Part shown: piece by piece, positions 24,509-33,205 of the stretch
Numbering within the stretch: the stretch's first letter is position 1
How the letters are laid out: every line of letters begins with the position of its first letter
From: Succinatimonas sp. CAG:777
GTDB taxonomy: Bacteria > Pseudomonadota > Gammaproteobacteria > Enterobacterales > Succinivibrionaceae
Length of the DNA: 50,330 bases
NCBI GenBank assembly: GCA_000431835.1
Contig: HF987937.1
Span: 7,237-57,566 of the forward strand
Direction: 5' to 3'
The notes under the pieces: generated by a model
The model's database searches: none
Told to the model about the DNA's origin: nothing
The model's input: the letters and a program-made list of their open reading frames with translations, nothing else
Made by a program: the position numbers and the translations under genes

Positions 24509-24541
24509 AAAAAAACACAAAGCTACCTTTTAAGGTAGCTT
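24509..24541 (-). terminator. Terminator or attenuator hairpin between yajC and secD
   Basis: On the minus strand AAGCTACCTT and AAGGTAGCTT form a 10-bp stem with almost no loop (24520-24541), followed by TGTG and seven T (24509-24515). It looks like an intrinsic terminator inside the yajC-secD-secF operon. GGTAGCT occurs a second time just before the secD start (see findings). Confidence 0.7.
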
Positions 24542-24558
24542 CAGACATGGATTAAAAA

Positions 24559-24936
24559 TTATTTTGAATTTTTAGGAGTACTTACAGACTTATCTACTGC
24601 AACAGCCTCTAAAGTTCCCTTTGGAAGAACTGCTACAACGTAGTTGCGCTTAATCTGCATTACAACGCCACTAGATACAGAAACTAAAACATATTCCTTG
24701 TTATCTGGTAACTTAACAATTCGGCCAGCGATACCGCCGTTAGTTAAAACCTCATCGCCTACTGCTAAGTTATCTAATAACTTCTGCATCTCTTTACGCT
24801 TCTTGTTGTTTGGACGCATAAAGAAGAAGTAAACAGCGATCATACAGATCGTCAGCACGATGATCATACTAAAATCGCCCTGCTGAGCTGGATTTGCAGC
24901 TGCATCTGCTGCAAATGCGGTTGGAATAATGCTCAT
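24559..24936 (-). CDS. yajC: Sec translocase accessory protein YajC
   Basis: YajC is a small inner-membrane protein of the SecDF-YajC complex. The 125-residue product has an Ala-rich N-terminus, one membrane helix (FSMIIVLTICMIAVYFFF), then MRPNNKKRKEMQKLLDNLAVGDEVLTNGGIAGRIV, the family signature. It lies in the usual place, after tgt and before secD. A gap of 227 bases from tgt and an extended -10 near 25116 suggest an extra promoter. Confidence 0.96.
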   Translation of the reverse strand: MSIIPTAFAADAAANPAQQGDFSMIIVLTICMIAVYFFFMRPNNKKRKEMQKLLDNLAVGDEVLTNGGIAGRIVKLPDNKEYVLVSVSSGVVMQIKRNYVVAVLPKGTLEAVAVDKSVSTPKNSK

Positions 24937-25115
24937 ATTTTTTTCCTGTAGTTAAATAAAAAATATTTAGAGATATTTCTCTGAAATTTAAGCAGATTTT
25001 TGATGACATTATCTTCAAAACAAATCTCTGCATTCACAAAAATTGGTTGTTAAAGGCTAACTATTAAATATTTCTGATGATTAATCTTCATTAGCTTTTA
25101 AACAGACATCACGAA

Positions 25116-25124
25116 AGTATATCA
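25116..25124 (-). promoter_or_regulatory. Candidate extended -10 promoter of yajC-secDF
   Basis: Minus strand TGATATACT: -10 TATACT with the TGn extension, in the 227-base gap between tgt and yajC. It would give a leader of about 170 bases. No good -35 is seen. Confidence 0.4.
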
Positions 25125-25163
25125 CAGTTTGTGCACAAATATATTTATGAGCAAAATTGTCAT

Positions 25164-26285
25164 TTATACAAGCTCTGGATATCCGTAAACTTTATAAAAC
25201 TCCTCAGCAAACTGCTCTAAGCGATCATCTTCAATAGCTTTTCTTATATCAGCCATAAAATGCTCATAGAAGTGCAGATTGTGAATAGTATTTAATTGAG
25301 CTCCCAAAAGCTCATGACATTTATCTAAGTGATGTAAATATGCCTTTGAGTAGTGACGACAGGTATAGCATGAACAATTCTCATCTAATGGAGAAGTATC
25401 CATTGCATACTTACTGTTGCGAATTCTTACTACACCTTTTGAAGTAAATAAGTGAGCGTTTCTAGCATTACGAGATGGCATTACACAATCAAACATATCC
25501 ACACCATTTAGTACACCTTGCAGAATATCAGCAGGAGTACCTACGCCCATTAGATATCTTGGTTTATCTTCAGGCATATTAGGGGCAATATGAGATAAAG
25601 CCTTATACATCACAGGCTTTGGCTCACCTACGGCTAAGCCTCCGATAGCATAACCTTCAAAACCAATTTCGGTTAAACCTTTTAAAGACTCTTCACGTAA
25701 AGCTTCGTCTGAACCACCCTGGATAATACCAAAGAGTGAGTTTTGATTACCTAAGCGCTCAAACTCATCTTTAGAACGTTTTGCCCAACGTAAAGATAAT
25801 CTCATTGCTCGAGCCATTTCTTCACGAGAGGCAGGAAGACCAATACACTCATCAAACTGCATTACGATATCAGAACCTAGAGCATACTGGATCTGCATTG
25901 AAACTTCAGGAGATAAGAAAAGCTTAGAACCGTTAATAGGATTTCTAAAATGCACACCTTCTTCGGTTACTTTTCTAATCTCTGATAATGAGAATACCTG
26001 GAAGCCACCAGAATCTGTAAGAATTGGCTTGTGCCAGTTCATAAAATCATGAAGATCACCATGAGCTTTGATAACGTCACAACCAGGTCTTAACCACAGA
26101 TGAAAGGTGTTGCCTAAAAGAATATCCGCACCTAACTCTTCAACATCTTCTGGTCTTACACCTTTTACTGTACCTAGTGTACCTACAGGCATGAAAGCAG
26201 GAGTTCTGACTACGCCTCTTTCAAAGACCATTTGGCCTAATCTTGCCTTTCCACAACGTTTTTTCAGTTCAAACTTTAACTTCAT
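25164..26285 (-). CDS. tgt: tRNA-guanine transglycosylase
   Basis: Tgt swaps guanine-34 for preQ1 in tRNAs for Asp, Asn, His and Tyr, the first tRNA-bound step of queuosine synthesis. The 373-residue product has RTPAFMPVGTLGTVKGV, LTDSGGFQVFSL (catalytic Asp), IIQGGSD, GGLAVGEPK, GVDMFDCVMPSRNAR (nucleophile Asp) and the zinc ligands CSCYTC and the downstream His in NTIHNLHFY. The ATG follows AAAGGAAAAC. It is 44 bases after queA, the next enzyme of the same pathway. Confidence 0.98.
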   Translation of the reverse strand: MKLKFELKKRCGKARLGQMVFERGVVRTPAFMPVGTLGTVKGVRPEDVEELGADILLGNTFHLWLRPGCDVIKAHGDLHDFMNWHKPILTDSGGFQVFSLSEIRKVTEEGVHFRNPINGSKLFLSPEVSMQIQYALGSDIVMQFDECIGLPASREEMARAMRLSLRWAKRSKDEFERLGNQNSLFGIIQGGSDEALREESLKGLTEIGFEGYAIGGLAVGEPKPVMYKALSHIAPNMPEDKPRYLMGVGTPADILQGVLNGVDMFDCVMPSRNARNAHLFTSKGVVRIRNSKYAMDTSPLDENCSCYTCRHYSKAYLHHLDKCHELLGAQLNTIHNLHFYEHFMADIRKAIEDDRLEQFAEEFYKVYGYPELV

Positions 26286-26329
26286 TAAGTTTTCCTTTAT
26301 TCAGTATTCTTTACAAATGCTCTAATACA

Positions 26330-27409
26330 TTAAGCTGATGGTGGAAGATCATTTAAAGCAGCTTCATTCTTTTGAATAAACATACAATCGCCATAACTAA
26401 AGAACTTGTATTTCTCTTCTACAGCATGCTTATAAGCATTCATAGTATGTTTGTAACCTGCAAAAGCACTTACTAACATAATCAGAGTTGACTCTGGTAA
26501 GTGGAAGTTGGTGATCAAGCAATCGATTACTTGGTATTTGTAGCCAGGATAAATAAAGATAGAAGTATCATTTGCAAATGGAACAATCTCTTCAGTTGCG
26601 CCAATGCTCTTAGCATAAGTTGCAGCTGACTCTAATGATCTTACAGCAGTAGTGCCCACAGCAATTACTCTGTGACCTGCCTTATGAGTATCAATTACAG
26701 CTTTAGCTACCTCTTCTGATAAATGCACAAACTCTTTGTGCATATGATGCTTTAGAATGTCATCTTCACGCACAGGTTGGAAAGTACCTGCACCAACATG
26801 TAAAGTTACAAAGGCCATGTTAACGCCCATGTTCTTTAACTGAGCAAGCTGTTTTTCATCAAAATGAAGTCCTGCAGTAGGAGCTGCCACAGCGCCAGGC
26901 ACTTTTGAATATACTGTCTGGTAGCGCTCTCTATCTAAAGACTCATCTGGTCTTTCAATATATGGAGGCAGAGGAATATGACCTACTTCATAAAGGATAT
27001 CTAATAATGATTTATCACCTACAGTCTCAATCTTGAAAAGATCACCCTCTCGACCGGTTACAGTTACATCATAGCCACCATCAATATGAATCACAGTACC
27101 AGCTTTTGGAGCCTTACTTGCTTTAATATGGCTTAAGGCTGTGCTTTCACCTGTCATTCTCTCAATTAAGAATTCACAGGCACCGCCGGTTTCTTTTTTA
27201 CCGTATAGACGAGCAGGAATTACCTTTGTATCGTTAAAAACTAAAAGATCACCTGGTTTTAAGAATTCTTTTAAATCATAAAAGTGCTTATCCATTAAAG
27301 AGCCGTCTTTACCATCTAGACACAGCATTCTGCATGAAGTTCTCTCTTTACTTGGATATTCTGCAATTAACTCTAATGGCAGATCGAAATTAAAATCACT
27401 GCGTAACAA
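26330..27409 (-). CDS. queA: tRNA preQ1(34) S-adenosylmethionine ribosyltransferase-isomerase
   Basis: QueA adds and isomerises the ribosyl part of SAM onto preQ1 in tRNA, giving epoxyqueuosine. The 359-residue product starts at a TTG (27407-27409) behind AGGACA; MLRSDFNFDLPLELIAEYP aligns with the family's start, so TTG is the likely initiation codon. Also seen are GDLLVFNDTKVIPARLYG, LPPYIERPDE, ERYQTVYSKVPGAVAAPTAGLHFDE and TLHVGAGTFQPVR. It leads the run into tgt-yajC-secDF. Confidence 0.97.
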   Translation of the reverse strand: MLRSDFNFDLPLELIAEYPSKERTSCRMLCLDGKDGSLMDKHFYDLKEFLKPGDLLVFNDTKVIPARLYGKKETGGACEFLIERMTGESTALSHIKASKAPKAGTVIHIDGGYDVTVTGREGDLFKIETVGDKSLLDILYEVGHIPLPPYIERPDESLDRERYQTVYSKVPGAVAAPTAGLHFDEKQLAQLKNMGVNMAFVTLHVGAGTFQPVREDDILKHHMHKEFVHLSEEVAKAVIDTHKAGHRVIAVGTTAVRSLESAATYAKSIGATEEIVPFANDTSIFIYPGYKYQVIDCLITNFHLPESTLIMLVSAFAGYKHTMNAYKHAVEEKYKFFSYGDCMFIQKNEAALNDLPPSA

Positions 27410-27533
27410 TTTTCTTGTCCTAAGTTCTTGTACTAAATTTATATGCTAAATTCTTAGTCCTTTTTTAACCGGGCGTATTTTAGCATTTATGTAGCTGTTT
27501 TTTTCATTCGATTGCTTCGGATTTTTAAGAGTT

Positions 27534-29192
27534 TTATCCTAACTTTTCAAATTCTTGTGAATACTCTTTGCTATCAAAGAGTTTACTAAACAAATCAAAT
27601 GATACTTTTTCAAGTTCTGAGGCATTTTCTAGGACTTGTGCCTTTTCAAACAGCTTTAAAATAAGACTTGAACGAATAGACAGACCGTATATCTCAATAT
27701 TTCTATTTTTAGCATACTTAAAACATGTATCTACGTTGTTCACACTGTCAGGCATTCCGTCTGTGATCACCAAAATAATGTTTCTTCTGCATTCTAATTT
27801 TTCTATCTTTTGGAAAGCATACCAAAGACCTTGAGCTAAAGGAGTTGAGCCTCTAGGTCTTTGGTCAAAGCGGGAAGCTACATGGGAGACCTTTTCATTA
27901 TCTCGAAGCGCAATTTCATACTCTGAGGTATCACCTGGAAAGTAAGTAGCCATAGTCTTGATGCCATCAATACCTTCTAGAGCCATGCAGATCATAAGAG
28001 CAACCTTACAGGCCTCTTCGCATCTAGTACACTCAAGACCATCTGAGGTTAGCATCGAGCTTGAGACATCCACTAAGAGATGGACAGATGTAGAAAAGCC
28101 ACTATTTGAGACTCTATCTTTAAAGATATTTGTCTCACCTACACAGACTTTTTGTGCTTTTAAAGGATCGATTCTAGAACCTTTGTCTGTAGTAAAGCCA
28201 AAAGCTTCTACATAGCTTCTTGCCTTCATATTTAAAGCTCGCCTTAGAGCATAAGAACCATCTATATGTCTTATATAGTCATGCTTTCCAGGTTGACACT
28301 CTTTTTCATTGAATAAACCAAAATCTTCACGGGAAGAGCTTGATTGCCCAGTTCCATTTTCTTCAACAATCTTAGCTGCGCTCTGACTTGGGGTTACGTT
28401 TGAAGGATCTCCTTTAGAAGCTAACTTTAATTTGATTAGCTCTTTAATGAAGTTCTTTTGGTGTTCATCTTTATTGGTTCCATGTTTTTCTTCATAGTTT
28501 TGAAGTTCATCATTAAGTTTTTGCTCAGACATAAACTTCAATTTTTCATTTTTAAAGTCATTCTCATCTGAGGCTAAGATTTCATAAATCTCATCAACAA
28601 AGTACAAAACTTCCTTTGAGGATTTAGCCTTTGAGCATTTTTTAGTAAGCTTAGCTATCCTTTTTAACAGACGCTCTTTCATTCTGTTTTTTAAATGAGT
28701 ATAAAGTTTTACAGCTCTCGCTCTTGAAGTGAAAAAGTGCTGGCAGTGTACTTGAGAATAAGATTGTATAAAAGAGAGAATTACATTTAAGACATTTATC
28801 TTTGAGACATTCTGACAAAAAGAAATCCAATCATGCTCGTAATAGTCGTTCAATAAGGATAAGTTCTCATAAACACCTATATATTCCCTTGAGATCAGAG
28901 CTTCAATTCTACAGTCTTCTAAGATATTAAATAACGAAAACCTTAAGAGATCTTCTTTTATAAACTCCTGTTTGATCAGCTTAAAGTCAGTATAACGAAC
29001 ATGTGCAGACTCATGTGCTAAATAGCCGTATGCAAGTCTTGCCTTAGCAGGATTGTTAATATCAAGTCTTGGAATGGTTATAGTTTTACCATTAGTGTAT
29101 GCAGATGTACCCTGCATTCTTACTGAAACACCAAACATCTTAGAGTAATTATTAACCATTATGGGTAGAGCATTAGTAAGGTGGTTATTCAT
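27534..29192 (-). CDS. VWA-domain protein with N-terminal HExxH motif (CobT-like)
   Basis: This 552-residue protein joins two recognisable parts. Near the N-terminus HESAH (residues 60-64) with downstream acidic residues (Glu92, Asp93, Glu97) resembles a zinc peptidase core. The C-terminal third is a von Willebrand A domain with a complete MIDAS: DVSSS (375-379), Thr450 in RGSTPL and Asp478 in ITDGMPD. Between them lies a charged helical region (about 160-300). The layout recalls CobT-type VWA proteins that pair with AAA+ ATPases of the MoxR/CobS kind, but no ATPase gene is adjacent. It has its own ribosome binding site (AAAGGATC) and stands alone between queA and the divergent chemoreceptor. 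Substrate and role are unknown. Confidence 0.8.
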   Translation of the reverse strand: MNNHLTNALPIMVNNYSKMFGVSVRMQGTSAYTNGKTITIPRLDINNPAKARLAYGYLAHESAHVRYTDFKLIKQEFIKEDLLRFSLFNILEDCRIEALISREYIGVYENLSLLNDYYEHDWISFCQNVSKINVLNVILSFIQSYSQVHCQHFFTSRARAVKLYTHLKNRMKERLLKRIAKLTKKCSKAKSSKEVLYFVDEIYEILASDENDFKNEKLKFMSEQKLNDELQNYEEKHGTNKDEHQKNFIKELIKLKLASKGDPSNVTPSQSAAKIVEENGTGQSSSSREDFGLFNEKECQPGKHDYIRHIDGSYALRRALNMKARSYVEAFGFTTDKGSRIDPLKAQKVCVGETNIFKDRVSNSGFSTSVHLLVDVSSSMLTSDGLECTRCEEACKVALMICMALEGIDGIKTMATYFPGDTSEYEIALRDNEKVSHVASRFDQRPRGSTPLAQGLWYAFQKIEKLECRRNIILVITDGMPDSVNNVDTCFKYAKNRNIEIYGLSIRSSLILKLFEKAQVLENASELEKVSFDLFSKLFDSKEYSQEFEKLG

Positions 29193-29665
29193 AGTGATCC
29201 TTTTCTCTTAAGTGGTAATGAGTTTTTGTTAAACTCTTAAAAAAAATAGATTTAGAGAAAAGGTATTATCTAGGTAAGATATTAAAGAATTGTAAATTTA
29301 CTTACAAAAAATGCCAATTTTTAGTGATTTTGTAAGATTTTTTTGTTCTTTTCAAAGAATTTTGTAGATTTTGAGAATAATCAGAAAATTTAACTGCTCA
29401 TAAAATTATGAGTTATTTAAAGAAGATTTCTTGAAAACTAATGCTGATGATGAACTTCATGCAGGTAAAAGAATGCAGGTAAAGAATGATTAAGATCACC
29501 ATTTTCTTATCAATTTTGATAAAAAAACTCTTTTTTTGAAGATCTTAAAAGCTATTCGATCCATAATTACATCTAAAGAACGCTTTGTCTTTAACAAGCG
29601 ATGGGATATTGAGACGGTTTATCTCAAGATCTTCTCGTGATAACAATAATATAAAGGCATTAAAT
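29193..29665. other. AT-rich divergent spacer between the VWA gene and the chemoreceptor
   Basis: The 473-base gap has no convincing gene. It holds a hairpin CTCATAA/TTATGAG (29398-29413) and a tandem pair ATGCAGGTAAAAGA / ATGCAGGTAAAGA (29459-29485). Promoters for both divergent genes must lie here, but I cannot place them with confidence. Confidence 0.6.
29459..29485 (+). repeat. Tandem 14/13-bp direct repeat upstream of the chemoreceptor
   Basis: ATGCAGGTAAAAGA (29459-29472) is followed directly by ATGCAGGTAAAGA (29473-29485), differing by one A. It looks like a recent small duplication or two adjacent binding sites. Confidence 0.5.
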
Positions 29666-31237
29666 ATGAGAAATAATCAGCCGGTAGTGGATGTAGAAAT
29701 TAAATTTCCTGAAGATCCAAATGCGAAGATCATCTCTGTAACCGATACTCACGGCATCATTACTGATGTTAATCAGACTTTTATTGATATGTGCGGTTTT
29801 TCTAGAGAAGAACTTATAGGTCAGCCTCACAATATCATCAGACATCCTGACATGCCTTCAGCTATCTTTAAACTCATGTGGGATACCTTAAAGAAAGGTA
29901 AGCCTTTCATGGGTATCATCAAAAACCGTCACAAAGACGGTCGTTACTACTGGGTTAATGCCTTCATTATTCCTATTACTAATGGTGGCAAAATCGTAGG
30001 TTATGAGTCTGTAAGAACCAGAGCTACAGATGAAGAAATTGCTAATGCTAAAGCTACCTATGCAAAGATAAACTCAGGATCAAGATTAGGCACTGTTTCA
30101 ATCTTTAGCTCATATGACATTTACTACTGGATCTTGTCATTTATCGCATTTGCCTATGCTTTATATGATCCTTCAATTCTGTCTGTCATCCTTACAGGTG
30201 CAATTGGTGCATTTACAGCTTACAGTATGCTAGCTAAAAAGAGCCTCTTTATTACAAGACTGATTGAAAAGAATGAAATGCAGGCTGATCCTGTATCTTT
30301 TGCAATCTATGCGCCACGTGGTACTGAGACAGACAGAGCGGCATTTGCTCTAAAGTGCCATGAGAAATATGTGGATGCAATTTTAACTAGAGTTAAAGAA
30401 GCTTCAGCAAGACTCAATCAATTAGCTGAGAAGAATCTTGATAACGCATCTGACAGCAACAAAGATATGATTGAAAAATCAAAGCATACTAAGAAAGTTG
30501 CTAGGAACATGAATACTGTAACTCAGACTATGCTTACTATGATGAAAGATCTCACCGATAGTGTAGCAACAACTAATGAAAGTTCTGAGCAGACATCTTC
30601 TTTGATGCAGGAAGGCAAGGACATTTCAGAGAGAACTCTAAATGCCATTACTACTTTAGACAATCAAGTTAAGAATATTGCAACTTCTATTGAAAACTTG
30701 TCAGCTAAGGTTGAGGAAATTGCTCAAGCATCCGAACTTATCGACAAGGTTTCAGATCAGACTAACTTATTAGCATTGAACGCATCCATTGAGGCTGCTC
30801 GTGCAGGTGAAGCAGGTAAAGGCTTTGCGGTAGTAGCAGATGAAGTTCGTTCTCTATCCTTGAGTACCCACAAATCTACACAGAACATTCATAATTTAAT
30901 TGATGACTTTAAAGAAAAAGCTGAAGAAGCAAAAGTTATGGCTGAACATGGACTTTCTGCAGCACAAAATGGTGTAGTTGAGGTTGGTCGCAACAATGAT
31001 AACGTTGAAAAGGTTGTTGAAGCTATTTCTGTAATTAAAGGTAATGCAGATAAGATGCTTGAGGAAATCAACATGCACAGTGAAACTGTTCAAGGTGTAG
31101 CAGATCAGGTAAAACAGATCTTCTCACTTACTGATGAATCTGTGGATATTACCTCAAAGACTCAGAAGGATATGCAGTACTTAAAGGATGAAGCTGACGA
31201 TGTAGTTGAAATGATCACTCGTTTTAATCGTCACTAA
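29666..31237 (+). CDS. Aer-like PAS-domain methyl-accepting chemotaxis protein
   Basis: The protein senses an internal signal and controls CheA at the chemoreceptor array. I start at ATG 29666 (AAAGG eight bases upstream); a longer TTG frame from 29585 lacks support. The 523 residues comprise a PAS domain (about 20-125) very like Aer: GFSREELIGQPHNIIRHPDMP, GIIKNRHKDGRYYWVNA, RTRATDEEIA. A short hydrophobic hairpin follows (about 150-190), then the signalling domain with VSDQTNLLALNASIEAARAGEAGKGFAVVADEVR. In E. coli Aer the FAD pocket includes Trp70 in PWSGIVKN; the aligned residue here is Phe (PFMGIIKN), while Arg-His-x-Asp is kept. I see no clear HAMP. A redox or energy sensor is likely. 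Confidence 0.9.
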   Translation: MRNNQPVVDVEIKFPEDPNAKIISVTDTHGIITDVNQTFIDMCGFSREELIGQPHNIIRHPDMPSAIFKLMWDTLKKGKPFMGIIKNRHKDGRYYWVNAFIIPITNGGKIVGYESVRTRATDEEIANAKATYAKINSGSRLGTVSIFSSYDIYYWILSFIAFAYALYDPSILSVILTGAIGAFTAYSMLAKKSLFITRLIEKNEMQADPVSFAIYAPRGTETDRAAFALKCHEKYVDAILTRVKEASARLNQLAEKNLDNASDSNKDMIEKSKHTKKVARNMNTVTQTMLTMMKDLTDSVATTNESSEQTSSLMQEGKDISERTLNAITTLDNQVKNIATSIENLSAKVEEIAQASELIDKVSDQTNLLALNASIEAARAGEAGKGFAVVADEVRSLSLSTHKSTQNIHNLIDDFKEKAEEAKVMAEHGLSAAQNGVVEVGRNNDNVEKVVEAISVIKGNADKMLEEINMHSETVQGVADQVKQIFSLTDESVDITSKTQKDMQYLKDEADDVVEMITRFNRH

Positions 31238-31251
31238 TCAAATTTCATAAG

Positions 31252-31281
31252 GCCTACTTTTTGCTAAAGTAGGCTTTTTTT
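31252..31281 (+). terminator. Intrinsic terminator after the chemoreceptor gene
   Basis: GCCTACTTT (31252-31260), loop TTGCT, AAAGTAGGC (31266-31274), then seven T. A strong Rho-independent terminator 14 bases after the stop codon. Confidence 0.9.
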
Positions 31282-31447
31282 ATGCTCAAAATTCTAGTAG
31301 ATTTAGAGTTAATATTTAAAAAGTTGTATGTAAGCTTTGGAAAAAAATGACGATTGCATGAAAAAAGTAAGTTTTTCATGCAAAAGTTATCTAAAAAGAT
31401 AATATAGAATTATACTTAATGTAATTTAGGCAAGAATTCAGTAAGTT

Positions 31448-33193
31448 ATGACATTATTTCACTTTAGTCCTTTAAGAAAGGAACAAATCTTACGCTCTAG
31501 CACTTGGGGCCACCACTTTTTCTTTTTAAATGCGATCTTAGCTATCGTCATTAGTTTTTCATATGTTTATGCTGCCCCTCATACAGAGAGTCTGTCTGCT
31601 TTTATTTATTTACTAGCTACATGGTTAGGTCAATCCTGCTTTTTAGCTTTCTTAGCATTTTTGATCTTATTTTTTCCACTCACATTCATTGGAAATTTTA
31701 AGCTTTACAGAGTACTAAGCGTCATCTTTGCTTTCTTACTGCATTGCCTACTTCTAATTGATGCAAAGATCTTTTTAACTGTAAAAGTTCATATTACCTG
31801 GATGGTAACCTCTTTAATTTTAAGAGATCTTGACTTTAATACAGGTCTTAATTTCAGGTTTATGTACATAGCAGTACTAATTCTTATTCTGCTAGAAATT
31901 TTGTTTGCAAAACTAGCTACCCGTGAAGTTTACAAAAAGAGCCTACGACACAATTTGTTTCCTAATATTGTGCTAAGTGCAATCTTTATGTGCTTTGTAG
32001 CTTCTCACGGTATCTACATCTGGGCAGATGCTACCTCTTATGAAAAAATCACCAATTTAAGAACTGTCTTCCCTGCTCACTATCCAATGACTGCAAGATC
32101 ATTCTTATCTAACCACGGTTGGATTGATGATGATGACTTTACAGAAGCTTCAAGCGAAGAAAAGAGCTCAACCTCTAACTTTGTTTATCCATTAGCAGAG
32201 ATTAAAGCTAATCCTCAAGATAACCCCAAAAATGTCATTTTTATACTTCTAAATGGCATGTCTTATTCAGATCTGAATCAGACCAATACTCCATTTTTAA
32301 TGTCACTAAAAATGTCTAATACTAGTTTTGAAAAACACTATCTTCCTTATCAGAACTACGAGGACAACCTTTTTGCTAGCTCCTTTGGTCTGCCTGTTCA
32401 ATACAAAGAGAGCTTTATTAAGCACAAAGTTGAACCTGTATTAGTAACCGAAATGCAAAAGCAGGAGTACATGGTAAGAGTATTTACCAATAGTTTCTTA
32501 AAGAAAGATGTTGCTAGTGTAACCTCTTTATTAGGCTTACCAATAAACCGTGTTTCTGCTTTAAAGAATGACCAATTAGTATTTGAAAAGGCTTTAGACT
32601 TTGTTGATACCTTAAATAGCAATCAGCGCTTTTTAATATCTTTGAACACCAACTCTTTAATGTATGTAGCAAGAAATAAAAATGCTCATGCAAAAGCTTT
32701 AAAAGAGCTTGATGAAGAGCTTAAAAATTTCATACATGAGCTATCTAGAAGAGATATCTTAAAACAGTCACTTGTCATGATTACCTCGGACATTGGTAAT
32801 CCGATGTTGTTAGGTAACTCAACAGACTATTCAATGCGTCAACAGCATGTGCCAATGATTGCTTTGTGGCCTAATGATTCTCTCAAGGGTATCTCTTATA
32901 ACAATTTAACTTCTAATTTTGATATTGCTCCTACCCTAGGTCTTGAAATTTTAGGAGTAACGACCCCATGTGTTAATTACTCCATAGGCAATAGTCTTCT
33001 GAAAATTGTTAATCGAGACTATTTGTTAACTACCCAAGGTCGTTCTTTATTGTTAATTTCTAGCAATGCCGTAACTGTCTATAAACGTAACGGCAAGGTT
33101 CATATTGACGAAGGTGGCAAGATTAGAGATGCCAAGCCTAACCTTGAGAATTTAATCAAAGCCATGAGAGAATTGAACCGTTTTAAAGGTTAA
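31448..33193 (+). CDS. yejM: Inner-membrane sulfatase-like protein YejM (PbgA/LapC)
   Basis: YejM senses LPS in the periplasmic leaflet of the inner membrane and restrains LpxC degradation through LapB. The 581-residue product has about five N-terminal membrane helices (DUF3413 region, to about residue 195), a linker, then a periplasmic alkaline-phosphatase-fold domain with NPKNVIFILLNGMSYSDLNQTNTPFLMSL and TSDIGNPMLL. The usual catalytic Thr/Ser region lacks clear metal ligands, as in YejM proteins thought to be non-enzymatic. It is followed by the cnoX-like gene after 12 bases and shares its terminator. Confidence 0.88.
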   Translation: MTLFHFSPLRKEQILRSSTWGHHFFFLNAILAIVISFSYVYAAPHTESLSAFIYLLATWLGQSCFLAFLAFLILFFPLTFIGNFKLYRVLSVIFAFLLHCLLLIDAKIFLTVKVHITWMVTSLILRDLDFNTGLNFRFMYIAVLILILLEILFAKLATREVYKKSLRHNLFPNIVLSAIFMCFVASHGIYIWADATSYEKITNLRTVFPAHYPMTARSFLSNHGWIDDDDFTEASSEEKSSTSNFVYPLAEIKANPQDNPKNVIFILLNGMSYSDLNQTNTPFLMSLKMSNTSFEKHYLPYQNYEDNLFASSFGLPVQYKESFIKHKVEPVLVTEMQKQEYMVRVFTNSFLKKDVASVTSLLGLPINRVSALKNDQLVFEKALDFVDTLNSNQRFLISLNTNSLMYVARNKNAHAKALKELDEELKNFIHELSRRDILKQSLVMITSDIGNPMLLGNSTDYSMRQQHVPMIALWPNDSLKGISYNNLTSNFDIAPTLGLEILGVTTPCVNYSIGNSLLKIVNRDYLLTTQGRSLLLISSNAVTVYKRNGKVHIDEGGKIRDAKPNLENLIKAMRELNRFKG

Positions 33194-33205
33194 GAAGGAT
33201 TTACG

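Noticed and set aside
24937..25163. preQ1 or other riboswitch near tgt
   Set aside because: The gap lies after tgt, and I could not recognise a conserved aptamer in it or upstream of queA.
29585..29665. Upstream TTG extension of the chemoreceptor frame
   Set aside because: The ATG at 29666 has AAAGG at the right distance and the PAS homology starts after it; the extension has no ribosome binding site.
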